Assembly (NCBI GenBank): GCA_021769725.1
Contig: JAETSI010000015.1
Coordinates: 1 to 59,678, forward strand
Reading direction: 5' to 3'
Origin: Oscillospiraceae bacterium
GTDB lineage: Bacteria > Bacillota > Clostridia > Oscillospirales > Ruminococcaceae
DNA length: 59,678 nucleotides
Shown here: positions 1 through 8,243 of the stretch, piece by piece
Numbering within the stretch: the first letter of the stretch is position 1
How the letters are laid out: each line of letters opens with the position of its first letter
Position numbers and translations under genes: made by a program
The notes under the pieces: model-generated
What the model saw: only the letters and a program-made list of their open reading frames with translations
Told to the model about the DNA's origin: nothing
Database searches by the model: none

Positions 1-128
1 TTGTTCTTTCTTGTAATACGTTCAACAAAATCAGATAGCTTGACAGTCTGCCACTCCTCCGAAAACTCCGGAAACCTAAGCTTCGGGACAAGCTTATCAA
101 GACCGTTACTTGAGGATACATTATTCAT
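1..128 (-). CDS. hsdS: Type I restriction enzyme specificity subunit, N-terminal fragment
   Basis: The minus-strand reading frame starts at the ATG at 128-126 and runs off the window; 42 codons are visible. Its N-terminus contains LVPKLRFPEFSEEWQTVKL, the usual opening of HsdS, which leads into the first target-recognition domain. HsdS gives the HsdRMS complex its DNA sequence specificity. The gene begins 5 bp after the hsdM stop and follows hsdR-hsdM in the same direction, so it is the third gene of the operon. The target-recognition domains lie outside the window, so the recognition sequence and gene integrity cannot be judged. Confidence 0.85.
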   Translation of the reverse strand, partial: MNNVSSSNGLDKLVPKLRFPEFSEEWQTVKLSDFVERITRKN

Positions 129-133
129 AAAAA

Positions 134-1696
134 TCAGTCCTCCTCACCAAACGGAAATGACAAGCCGAGTTCATCAAAATAAGGCTTTAACTCCTTATCA
201 ATTTCCTTGATTTCCTTATTCAATCTGCGGATATTTGCGGCAACTTCGTCAAGGTCAATTTCGGGTTCAGGCTCAAAGGTATCGACATATCGGGGTATAT
301 TGAGATTGAAACCGTTCTCAGCAATCTCCGCCATCGTTGCAACATGAGCAAACTTGTCAACATCTTCACGCTTTTCATAGGCACCAACAATTTTGTCAAT
401 ATCACACTCACGCAAGATATTTTGATTTTTACCTGCCTCAAAGTCCTTTGATGCATCAATGAACAGAATATTATCCGTGTTACTGCCTCTGTTTTTTCTC
501 AGTACAAGAACACACACAGGAATTCCCGTTCCAAAGAACAGATTGGCAGGCAGACCGATTACTGCATCAAGCACATTGAGATTTTCAATCAGGAACTTTC
601 TAATCGTTTCTTCCGCACCGCCTCTGAAAAGCACTCCATGAGGTAACAGAACAACAGCTCTGCCATCCTCGTCCATATGATAAACCATATGCTGAACAAA
701 TGCAAAATCAGCCTTTGATTTCGGAGCAAGCTTGCCATATTGGTTAAAACGGTTATCCTCAAGGAATTTGCTGTCAGCAGACCATTTCGCAGAATACGGA
801 GGATTAGCAACCTGTACTCTAAAATGCTCCTCGCCGAAATTATCATTTTCTAACGTATCACCGTTGTAAATTTCAAAATTACGATATGGAATACCACGCA
901 GAATCATGTTCATTCTTGCAAGGTTATACGTCGTTGAGGTCAGTTCCTGTCCGTAGTAAAGTCTGACATTTGCATAATTTTTTAGGCGGAGCAAAAGTGA
1001 ACCAGAACCACAAGTCGGGTCAGCGGCAGATTTCACATCCGTCAAACCAAGACAAGCAAGTCTGCACAGAAGTTCCGCAGGACCAGACGGAGTATAGAAC
1101 TCCCCTGCTTTTTTTCCTGCCGTAGCTGCAAACTGACCAATCAGGTACTCATAAGCATTGCCCAGTACGTCTATTTTCGTATCTTCGACACCAAAGTTAA
1201 TTTCATCAAGCGCAGCGATAATCTTTGACATAACAGCACTTCTTTCCTTAACAGAGTGACCGAGTCTTGAAGAATCAAGCTGCATATCAGAAAACAGTCC
1301 CTCAAAATCCTGCTGACTGTCATTGCCGATTGTTGACTCCATAAGAGAGTTGATTGCCTTTTGCAGAAATTCAATATCAAAAGAGCGATTTTCAACCATC
1401 TTAACCATGTTGCGGAATAAATACTGAGGCTCAATGACAAAGCCAAGGTCACGCAGTGATTCCTCAATCACTGCTTCTTTGTATTCATCATCTTCCCATG
1501 CCTTTTCATAGGTGATGTTATCATCTTTCAGAATTTTCTCCATGTAACGTTCTGTTTTGTCGGACAGATAGTAATAGAAAATCATTCCAAGAATATAATT
1601 TTTAAATTCATAAGCCTCCATGTTTCCACGAAGTGCATTTGCCATTGCCCAAAGTTTCTGGCAAAGTTCTTTCTGATGCTGTTGGATATTGTCCAT
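134..1696 (-). CDS. hsdM: Type I restriction-modification system DNA methyltransferase subunit
   Basis: This 520-residue protein is the N6-adenine methyltransferase (M) subunit of a type I system and pairs with HsdS to methylate the target. Visible hallmarks are the HsdM N-terminal helical domain (residues 1-160), the SAM-binding motif I DPTCGSGSLL (226-235) and the catalytic motif IV NPPY (298-301). The length is normal and no lesion is seen. It lies between hsdR (87 bp upstream) and hsdS (5 bp downstream) on the same strand, so the complex should be made from one transcript. The start ATG is supported by the usual MDNIQQHQ-type N-terminus. Confidence 0.95.
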   Translation of the reverse strand: MDNIQQHQKELCQKLWAMANALRGNMEAYEFKNYILGMIFYYYLSDKTERYMEKILKDDNITYEKAWEDDEYKEAVIEESLRDLGFVIEPQYLFRNMVKMVENRSFDIEFLQKAINSLMESTIGNDSQQDFEGLFSDMQLDSSRLGHSVKERSAVMSKIIAALDEINFGVEDTKIDVLGNAYEYLIGQFAATAGKKAGEFYTPSGPAELLCRLACLGLTDVKSAADPTCGSGSLLLRLKNYANVRLYYGQELTSTTYNLARMNMILRGIPYRNFEIYNGDTLENDNFGEEHFRVQVANPPYSAKWSADSKFLEDNRFNQYGKLAPKSKADFAFVQHMVYHMDEDGRAVVLLPHGVLFRGGAEETIRKFLIENLNVLDAVIGLPANLFFGTGIPVCVLVLRKNRGSNTDNILFIDASKDFEAGKNQNILRECDIDKIVGAYEKREDVDKFAHVATMAEIAENGFNLNIPRYVDTFEPEPEIDLDEVAANIRRLNKEIKEIDKELKPYFDELGLSFPFGEED

Positions 1697-1783
1697 AATT
1701 CGTTATTTCCTCCGAAAAACTCCTCTTTATACTAACTTGAGGAGTATAAAAATTTTTTTAATAAGCACCTTACGGAAAAGTGC

Positions 1784-4552
1784 TTAACTACTGTATTTTT
1801 CAACATGAGATTTGATAAAGTCTACAATTCTGTTAACCAAAGAACGCTTTTTCAAGAGCGACATAGGCGTTTGTATCTGGTCACGAATATCGCCCGGATT
1901 CAGAACACTTGTAAATTCGTATTCTGCAATTTCACTTTGTAATATATTCGAGTCGATGTTTTCTTGCTTGGCAAAGGCTTGGATTTCTTCGTTCTTACGC
2001 TTGTTTTCATAGGCATTATACTCGGAATCAATATCTTCGCTGCCCTCAAATCCTGAAACCACTTCATCAAGGAAAGTACGAAGTATGTCAATTTTCTTGT
2101 GCAGTCTTGTATTGTCAGAACGTTCGAGTTCCTCTTTTATATGCTCAATATCCTTATCCCTTGTCGCTTTGCTTTCAAAGTTTATGTTGCGTATCAGGTT
2201 CATAATATAAGCCACATTGATTTTATCACTCTCAATCAGTTCAATGCAGAAATCCACATCATTCAGGACAGAAATGACCTCCTTACCGTCCTGGTGCTGA
2301 CGATATATCATCAGATACTTGCTCTTATAATCCTGAAATTCCTGATCTGTCATATCGAGATCACTGCGGTCAATGCTGAATTCTACAAAGGTTTTCAACG
2401 AAAGCATATATCTTGATAATTCTCTGAACAGGATAACAAATTCTTTCTGTATCTCCTCCGACTGCATATCATCAATAGAAGCAGGAGTTGGAGCAATCTC
2501 TCTGATTCTGGCAGTCAATTCATTAAATTTTTGAACGTAAAATTCAAATTCTTTTGTAATAACGCCTTCTGTATGTCCCTGCGAAAACAGTGCAAGTGCT
2601 TCGTCTGTTTTCTTTTTCAGATTACGGTAACACACGATAATGCCAAATGGCTTTGTTTCCTTTTCCACCCTGTTTGTACGACTATACGCTTGCAGTAAAT
2701 CGTGATACATCATGTCTTTGTCCACATACAGAACGGACAGAGGCTTGCTGTCAAACCCTGTGAGAAACATATTGACAACGATCAGAATATCAAGCTGTTT
2801 TGTCTTTTTTCCCTTAACACGGTCGGAAATATCCTTGTGATACGACGAAAATGTGTCCGTACTGAAATTAGTGTTGTACATCTCATTATAATCAGCAATA
2901 ATGCGTTCAAGGGCATCTCTGGAATGTTCGTCGTGTCCTTCATAATCCTCGTTTGCCCCATAAGAGAAAATTGCACCGATATTCAGGTCATGGTGAATCT
3001 GTTTGAATATGCCATAGTACTTAATGAGCATAGGAATTGACGAAACAGCAAATATAGCTGTATACTGTCTGTTCCGTGTTTTTGCCTTGTGATTCTGTAC
3101 AATGTGATTCGCAACGAGCGACATTCTCTCATCTGCCATATATAGCTCGCCAACGTCAATTGCCTCTGTCATGGTAGGGTCATTCTCATCATAATCGCCC
3201 TTGATTGTGTTGATATACTCTATATGGAAACCAAGAACGTTATTATCAAAAATAGCATCCTTTATCAAGTAGCTGTGCAGACATTCTCCAAACAGTTTTT
3301 CAGTCGTCTGTACAACCTTGCCCTCAACCTTACCGTTCACCTCAAATCTTGGAGTACCCGTAAATCCAAAAAACTGGGCATTTTGGAAATGACGGACAAT
3401 ATCCTTATGCATATCGCCAAATTGTGAACGATGACATTCGTCTATAATAAAGACCACTTTCTCAGTCCTGTACATATCCATAACAGAAGCATACCGCTGG
3501 TTTTTAACAGCGTTTGCCATTTTCTGAATTGTAGTAATGATAAGCTGTCTGTTCTTGTCCTTCATCTGTTTGACAAGTACGGTTGTTTTATCGGTGGCAT
3601 CGACTGAACCAGCCTCAAACTTGTTGAATTCTTCAGTTGTCTGTGTATCTAAGTCCTTGCGGTCTACAAGGAAAATCACCTTTTTGATAGATGGCATTGA
3701 TGCAAGTATCTGTGCTGTTTTAAATGATGTCAGAGTTTTTCCTGCGCCTGTGGTATGCCATATGTAAGCATTTCTATTGGTGAGCTGTGCCTGACGAATC
3801 AAAGCTTCTGTAGCATAAACCTGATATGGTCGCATAATCATCATCAGTTTGTCTGTATCGTTCAGAATGGTGAATTTAGATATCATTTTGATAATCACAT
3901 CACGGGAGATAAAGGCAATTGAAAAGTCTTTTAGATTGGTGATGCGGATATTATTTTCATCCGTCCAGAAGAAAGTATGCGAATACAAAATATCCTTGTC
4001 GCTGTTTGAAAAATACTTTGTGTCTACACCGTTTGATACCACAAAAATCTGAACAAAGTGATAAAGTCCCTGATAGGAATGCTTACGGTAACGCATAATC
4101 TGATTGACTGCTTCTTTGATGTCTACACCACGCCTTTTCAGTTCAATCTGAATCAATGGCAGACCATTAACAAGCAAAGTTACATCATATCTGTTTTTAT
4201 ATTTTCCAATCACAGTCGTCTGATTTGTGACCTGATATATATTTTTTGTATAGTCCTCATCAAGAAGAGTAAGGTAAACCCTTGTACCGTCATCTCTTTC
4301 GAGGACAAATTTATCCCTCAATATTTTCGCACTTTCAAAAATACTTTTACCGGATATATAATTGAAAATACGTTCCCATTCCTTTACAGTAAATGGTTTT
4401 CCGTCGGTTTTACTGCTGTTGAACTGTTCAAACTGTATCTTGAAATTATCAATCAGGGAATCATAATCATCGATCTGTACTTTTTTATAGTCCTGACTGA
4501 CAAGCTGTTCAATAAGCTGTTGCTCAAGTTGTGCTTCGCTTTGATAAGACAT
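1784..4552 (-). CDS. hsdR: Type I restriction endonuclease subunit R
   Basis: This 922-residue restriction subunit has a RecB-like nuclease domain near the N-terminus (D123 and ELK at 137-139 in the PD-(D/E)xK arrangement). It is followed by an SF2 translocase: Walker A TTGAGKT (267-273), DECH box (371-374), then FGFTGTPRF and the later helicase motifs including RTNR. It translocates DNA and cuts unmodified DNA in complex with HsdM and HsdS. It is the first gene of the hsdR-hsdM-hsdS operon, with a strong SD (GGAGGG) and an upstream sigma-A promoter. Length and motifs look intact, so restriction activity is plausible if HsdS is complete. Confidence 0.95.
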   Translation of the reverse strand: MSYQSEAQLEQQLIEQLVSQDYKKVQIDDYDSLIDNFKIQFEQFNSSKTDGKPFTVKEWERIFNYISGKSIFESAKILRDKFVLERDDGTRVYLTLLDEDYTKNIYQVTNQTTVIGKYKNRYDVTLLVNGLPLIQIELKRRGVDIKEAVNQIMRYRKHSYQGLYHFVQIFVVSNGVDTKYFSNSDKDILYSHTFFWTDENNIRITNLKDFSIAFISRDVIIKMISKFTILNDTDKLMMIMRPYQVYATEALIRQAQLTNRNAYIWHTTGAGKTLTSFKTAQILASMPSIKKVIFLVDRKDLDTQTTEEFNKFEAGSVDATDKTTVLVKQMKDKNRQLIITTIQKMANAVKNQRYASVMDMYRTEKVVFIIDECHRSQFGDMHKDIVRHFQNAQFFGFTGTPRFEVNGKVEGKVVQTTEKLFGECLHSYLIKDAIFDNNVLGFHIEYINTIKGDYDENDPTMTEAIDVGELYMADERMSLVANHIVQNHKAKTRNRQYTAIFAVSSIPMLIKYYGIFKQIHHDLNIGAIFSYGANEDYEGHDEHSRDALERIIADYNEMYNTNFSTDTFSSYHKDISDRVKGKKTKQLDILIVVNMFLTGFDSKPLSVLYVDKDMMYHDLLQAYSRTNRVEKETKPFGIIVCYRNLKKKTDEALALFSQGHTEGVITKEFEFYVQKFNELTARIREIAPTPASIDDMQSEEIQKEFVILFRELSRYMLSLKTFVEFSIDRSDLDMTDQEFQDYKSKYLMIYRQHQDGKEVISVLNDVDFCIELIESDKINVAYIMNLIRNINFESKATRDKDIEHIKEELERSDNTRLHKKIDILRTFLDEVVSGFEGSEDIDSEYNAYENKRKNEEIQAFAKQENIDSNILQSEIAEYEFTSVLNPGDIRDQIQTPMSLLKKRSLVNRIVDFIKSHVEKYSS

Positions 4553-4589
4553 ACCATCCCTCCAAACACTAAATGTTACACTTTATTCA

Positions 4590-4618
4590 AGTATACCACA
4601 AATTACATAAAATTTCAA
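4590..4618 (-). promoter_or_regulatory. Sigma-A promoter of the hsdRMS operon
   Basis: On the minus strand TTGAAA is followed after 17 bases by TATACT, about 40 bases upstream of the hsdR start. No other transcription unit in this orientation could use it. Confidence 0.7.
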
Positions 4619-5058
4619 GTGTTTTAGCTTATAAAAACAGAACAACCTCCAAAAACTGCTTAATTAAGCGAAAATCAGATAGTTTCCAGTAAAATTCTTT
4701 AGACAAAATAGTTATTCATAAATTCTGAATAACCGCTTGACTAAAAAACGAGTATAAAAAAATTAGATTTAAATTTTCTCGGAGGTGTGCTATGTACATC
4801 AAACACTTTCTCGAAAATTAAATTATAAAAAATTCAAAACCATATCCTATCATCATGGTGTGTGGTCAGAGATAGGTTGGCAAATCAACAATGCTTCACC
4901 ATTTAATTGAGCCGGAAAGCATTCCAACCTTTACTATTACCGTGATATTGACAAGAGTGTGTCGGAGATATAAGAAAGCACTTAAAGTGTGGTTTAATGA
5001 GCATAGATCACATTATTCGAAATCAAATTGAAAAAATTCAAATATTCAATATTTTCTA
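4619..5058. other. Gene-free stretch between divergent hsdR and rloA
   Basis: This AT-rich spacer holds no convincing gene. Around 4783-4821 there is an SD-like GGAGGTG followed by an ATG and only nine codons. Further on, the text around 4850-5030 looks like fragmented coding sequence without a usable frame. An 18-base string at 4943-4960 recurs inside the small recombinase-like gene at 34.87 kb. It may be the scar of an older insertion; no family is recognised. Confidence 0.4.
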
Positions 5059-5087
5059 TTGAATTTCCAATCAAAAAGTGGTATACT
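5059..5087 (+). promoter_or_regulatory. Sigma-A promoter of rloAB
   Basis: TTGAAT, 17 bases, TATACT. The predicted transcription start is only about 14 nt before the rloA ATG, leaving just room for the AGAGGTG ribosome site, so the leader is unusually short. Confidence 0.7.
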
Positions 5088-5107
5088 ATAGTCAAGAGGT
5101 GATTTTC

Positions 5108-6406
5108 ATGCTTATTGAATTCAAATTCAGCAATTACCGTTCCTTTCGTGATGAAGCGGTACTATCTATGGAGGCTACTGGATTAAGTACATTTAAAGAT
5201 AGTCTTTTGAATTATGGCAATCTGCGTTTGTTGCCCGGAGTCGCTGTTTATGGAAAAAATGGTGGTGGTAAAAGTAATATAATAAGAGCATTCTGGCTTG
5301 GTGTACAGTTTATCAGAAACGCCCAGAGAACACAGCACGAAAAAGCAGAAGTACCAGTTTCGCCTTTTCTGCTTAATGATTACTCAAAGAACGAACCGAC
5401 ATCATTTGAGTTCACTTATGTTTTAGATGATATTAAATATATCTACGGCTTTTCAGCTACCAGAACAAAAATTGTCAGCGAATATCTCTACCACGCTCCC
5501 AAAGGTCAAAGGGCTATTGTTTTTGAAAGAAACGGGCAGACTTTTAAATTCACTGAACAAAAAGCGAAACGTAAGCTGATCAGTGAAACTGTCGCAGAGA
5601 ATCAGTTGTTCTTTTCTGTTGCCTGTACAATGAACGATATCGAATGTTCTTTTGCAATGCGCTGGTTCAGGGAGTATGTTTTATTTTCCAGAGAGTATTC
5701 TGATATTCCAAAACAGCTTCTGGAGTATTCCAATGATCCAAATATGCTACAGGCAATTACAAATTATGCAAGGGAAGCGGATCTTGGTATTGAGGACGTG
5801 CAGTTTGATTTTAACAGCCAGGAGATTTCTGATTCATCACACTTTCCTGAGGGCCTTCCAGCAGGCATTAAAGCAGCGTTAAGCAACTTTATGCAGATTC
5901 TGGCAGAGACTTCAAATAATTCGGAGGTTCGCCTGAAAATGGGTGAAGTGACTGCGACATCTTTCCATGTCGGAAAAACAAGTGCAGGGAAGACAGAGCA
6001 GTTTCCGCTGGAGCTTTCAGATGAATCAGATGGAACACGCAAACTGATGGCAATTGCACCTGCAATTGAGTCAGCATTAAGAAATGGCGGATTGTTGCTT
6101 GTTGATGAGATCGAACGAGAACTTCATCCGATGCTCGTTGACTATATTATTGCAAAATTCCAGAGTCCATCCAGTAACCCAAATGCGGCTCAGATCGTTT
6201 TCACCACACACAATACAGAATTGATGAGTGAAACGCTTATTCGAAAAGATCAGATTTATTTTGTGGATAAAAATCAGAGCGATGGATCTTCTGAACTTTA
6301 CACAATCAGCGAGTTTTCCACGAAAACTTCTGATAATATCCGAAAAGGATATCTTCTTGGAAAGTATGGAGCAATTCCAAATATCGAGATTGAGGGGGTG
6401 GAGTGA
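5108..6406 (+). CDS. rloA: RloA-like AAA ATPase (restriction-linked, AbiL/OLD-like)
   Basis: This 432-residue SMC/OLD-type ATPase has the N-terminus MLIEFKFSNYRSFRDE, typical of recombination-type ATPases, and Walker A GKNGGGKS (49-56). Late in the protein there is a signature-like SDGTRK and a Walker B LLLVDEIE followed by TTHNTE. The ATG at 5108 is chosen over upstream in-frame codons because AGAGGTG lies 6-10 bases before it. Its TGA overlaps the ATG of the next gene by one base, so both products should be made together. RloA was named for its linkage to type I restriction loci, and here it is divergent from hsdRMS. The pair resembles AbiL-type abortive infection systems; an anti-phage role is inference. 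Confidence 0.8.
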   Translation: MLIEFKFSNYRSFRDEAVLSMEATGLSTFKDSLLNYGNLRLLPGVAVYGKNGGGKSNIIRAFWLGVQFIRNAQRTQHEKAEVPVSPFLLNDYSKNEPTSFEFTYVLDDIKYIYGFSATRTKIVSEYLYHAPKGQRAIVFERNGQTFKFTEQKAKRKLISETVAENQLFFSVACTMNDIECSFAMRWFREYVLFSREYSDIPKQLLEYSNDPNMLQAITNYAREADLGIEDVQFDFNSQEISDSSHFPEGLPAGIKAALSNFMQILAETSNNSEVRLKMGEVTATSFHVGKTSAGKTEQFPLELSDESDGTRKLMAIAPAIESALRNGGLLLVDEIERELHPMLVDYIIAKFQSPSSNPNAAQIVFTTHNTELMSETLIRKDQIYFVDKNQSDGSSELYTISEFSTKTSDNIRKGYLLGKYGAIPNIEIEGVE

Positions 6407-7062
6407 TGCCACGCCCTACAAGAAATCAAAAGCCGTTAATCTATGTGTTCTGTGAAGGTGAAAGCGAACAAGCTTACACTGATTTTCTGAAAAAAGAGTT
6501 TTCAGATATTGCTGTCATAAAACGTCCGAAATCAACAGGACTCTTTGAAGAAGCAAATGATATTTTCAAAAAAGATAAGCGATATAGGGAGCATGCTGAG
6601 GTCACAGATGAAATCTGGTTCTTCTTTGATGTTGAAAAGGATGAAAAGGGCAAGTGGGACTCTCGCTATCAAATTATCAAAAAATTAAGAAAACTCCGGA
6701 AGAAACCGGAGATCCACATAAGACTTCTAATGACGACTGCTTGCATTGAATACTGGTTGATGCTGCACTATAAGAAATATGCACCGGACATCGAGTCTCC
6801 AGCGGATAAACAGAGGATTCTGCGTGAATTGAGAAATTATGTGAAAACCTATGTAAAAGGTGATTATTCGGCGACTGCACAAATTGCAGAAAAATATCCT
6901 GATGCAGTCAAAAATGCGAAATCAGTTCTCAGCGATCTGCTTCAAGAAGGACTGCCGGAATTGAACGATACCGATACGAGGAATAGATGGTTGTATACTT
7001 GCAGCAAGACGTTCTCAACGGTATTTGAAGCGATTGAATACCTTGAATCGCTGAAGGACTGA
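6406..7062 (+). CDS. rloB: RloB-like TOPRIM-type protein
   Basis: This 218-residue protein is of the RloB/AbiLii type. The N-terminal strand IYVFCEGESEQAY followed by a middle WFFFDVEKDE gives the acidic pattern of a TOPRIM-like nuclease fold, and IEYWLMLHY is a typical RloB segment. The ATG at 6406 overlaps the rloA stop by one base and is preceded by GAGGGGG; a GTG three bases earlier is possible but worse placed. In the related two-gene systems the ATPase is thought to control the TOPRIM effector. Length is normal and no damage is visible. Confidence 0.8.
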   Translation: MPRPTRNQKPLIYVFCEGESEQAYTDFLKKEFSDIAVIKRPKSTGLFEEANDIFKKDKRYREHAEVTDEIWFFFDVEKDEKGKWDSRYQIIKKLRKLRKKPEIHIRLLMTTACIEYWLMLHYKKYAPDIESPADKQRILRELRNYVKTYVKGDYSATAQIAEKYPDAVKNAKSVLSDLLQEGLPELNDTDTRNRWLYTCSKTFSTVFEAIEYLESLKD

Positions 7063-7150
7063 GTAAATCCAATTCCGACTTATTTCCAAAAACGCAGAAA
7101 AGCTGTTGACCTTTTTCCGAGAACATATAAATCGATAAAGCCTGCGTTCT

Positions 7151-7216
7151 GACATCAAATCGAGGGTATCGAGGCACGTTGAGTGCGTAGTATTGATGTC
7201 AAGGGAGAAATACTGA
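7151..7216 (+). repeat. Scar resembling an RlmD/RumA methyltransferase gene end (left copy)
   Basis: The frame ending at the TGA at 7214 reads SRHVECVVLMSREKY. HVEC-VVLMSR is the conserved C-terminal region of bacterial rRNA uracil-C5 methyltransferases (RlmD/RumA). No gene body precedes it. A near copy ends at 39472 (PRHVECVVLMSREKT), with DNA identity over most of 60 bases. Both copies are bracketed by ACATCAA and TTGATGT. The 3' part of rumA is a known insertion site of integrative elements, so this may be an attachment-site remnant; that reading is inference. Confidence 0.55.
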
Positions 7217-7223
7217 GAATAAG

Positions 7224-7254
7224 AAAAGTGCCGATTTTACGGCACTTTTTCTGT
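7224..7254 (+). terminator. Rho-independent terminator after rloB / scar
   Basis: Ten-base stem AAAAGTGCCG / CGGCACTTTT with a six-base loop and a T-run. The remaining DNA to 7509 shows no gene; it contains two similar short strings, one at about 7299 and one at about 7412, of unknown meaning. Confidence 0.75.
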
Positions 7255-7509
7255 TATGTAGTTTTTATGGCAGTTGAGATTATGACTTTCTGACTGTCCT
7301 CGGAAACAAATCAAGTGTGTCTCGGAGATACACCGCATGTTGATTGACACAAAGTATCCAAGCCTATCTTGTAAGAGGGAGCAGATCAAAGTGTAAAAAT
7401 ATTCGTTTTCTTGTCCGTGGAAACAAGTCAGTAGGTTCTGGGAAAAAATCGAGATAAGGGTTAGAATCCAGCCTCCTTGACTGGCTAAAGACTGCAATTT
7501 TGATACAAT

Positions 7510-7541
7510 GCACCCTTTCATGATAAAGAGGGTGCGTTTTT
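7510..7541 (+). terminator. Hairpin with T-run between rloB region and cpsB
   Basis: GCACCCT (7510-7516) pairs with AGGGTGC (7529-7535) and is followed by GTTTTTG on the plus strand. It could stop transcription coming from the left before the converging capsule genes. Confidence 0.55.
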
Positions 7542-7583
7542 GTTTGGGAAAAGCTATCGTTTTCTTATTGGGAAGAATAGAAC

Positions 7584-8243
7584 TTACATAATACCATTAG
7601 AACATTCAATCCTCTCCGCCTTCACATTCCGTTTCAGCAAATCAAAATTTGGTTTTCTATCCGCCAGATTATGGGCATCACTCCCGAACACGACTTTAGC
7701 TCCGGAACGAATCAATTTCTTCACAAATCTGCGTTCACGAAAACTTGCGAACGCCTCCGTATTCACCTGAAAAACCGCATCACTGCTCAGAATCTCATCA
7801 AGCTGCGATTTTGAATACATCCCGATATACCGATGAATATGAGCAACCATCGGCACAATTCCCGTATCGCAAGTCAGATTCTGGATCTCATCAATAACCC
7901 ACCGTCCGTATCCCGAAAACGGCAGCTCCAATAACATCAGATTCGCCCCCTCGATTGCAAGCCGTTCAATTCCGGAAATCTCTGAAAATCCGCGCTCTAT
8001 CGCAACTTCCGCCCCAAGATGAAACTCAAATTCTGTCCTGTGCGAGATTTTTGCAAAGGCATCCGCCCTCTTCCTCAAAAAATCCTCCACAGAACTTTCA
8101 CGGTGCGGATAAAAATGCGGCGTCAGGATCACTCTCCCGACGCCCTGCATTTTCATCAGATCCAGCATTTTCTCCGATATTTCGGGAGTTTCCGCCCCGT
8201 CGTCAATTCCGGGAAGAACGTGACAATGATAATCAGTCAGCAT
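7584..8243 (-). CDS. cpsB: CpsB/CapC-type tyrosine-protein phosphatase (PHP fold)
   Basis: This 219-residue PHP-domain phosphatase belongs to the YwqE/CpsB family, which dephosphorylates the capsule tyrosine kinase. Metal-binding motifs are visible: DYHCHVLPGIDDGA at the N-terminus, LTPHFYPH, VAHIHRY and FGSDAHN near the end. The ATG at 8243 is chosen because it starts the conserved MLTDYHCH and has GAGGA just upstream; the longer frame upstream is the end of the kinase gene in another phase. It overlaps the kinase gene by 11 bp, so kinase and phosphatase are translationally linked. Acts in the cytoplasm on the Tyr-rich kinase tail. Confidence 0.9.
   Translation of the reverse strand: MLTDYHCHVLPGIDDGAETPEISEKMLDLMKMQGVGRVILTPHFYPHRESSVEDFLRKRADAFAKISHRTEFEFHLGAEVAIERGFSEISGIERLAIEGANLMLLELPFSGYGRWVIDEIQNLTCDTGIVPMVAHIHRYIGMYSKSQLDEILSSDAVFQVNTEAFASFRERRFVKKLIRSGAKVVFGSDAHNLADRKPNFDLLKRNVKAERIECSNGIM

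Noticed and set aside
4058..4627. 189-residue plus-strand frame over the start of hsdR
   Set aside because: Antisense shadow of the hsdR N-terminus without ribosome site or recognisable domain.
7237..7521. 94-residue minus-strand frame in the spacer
   Set aside because: It crosses two terminator hairpins, lacks a ribosome site and has no recognisable features.
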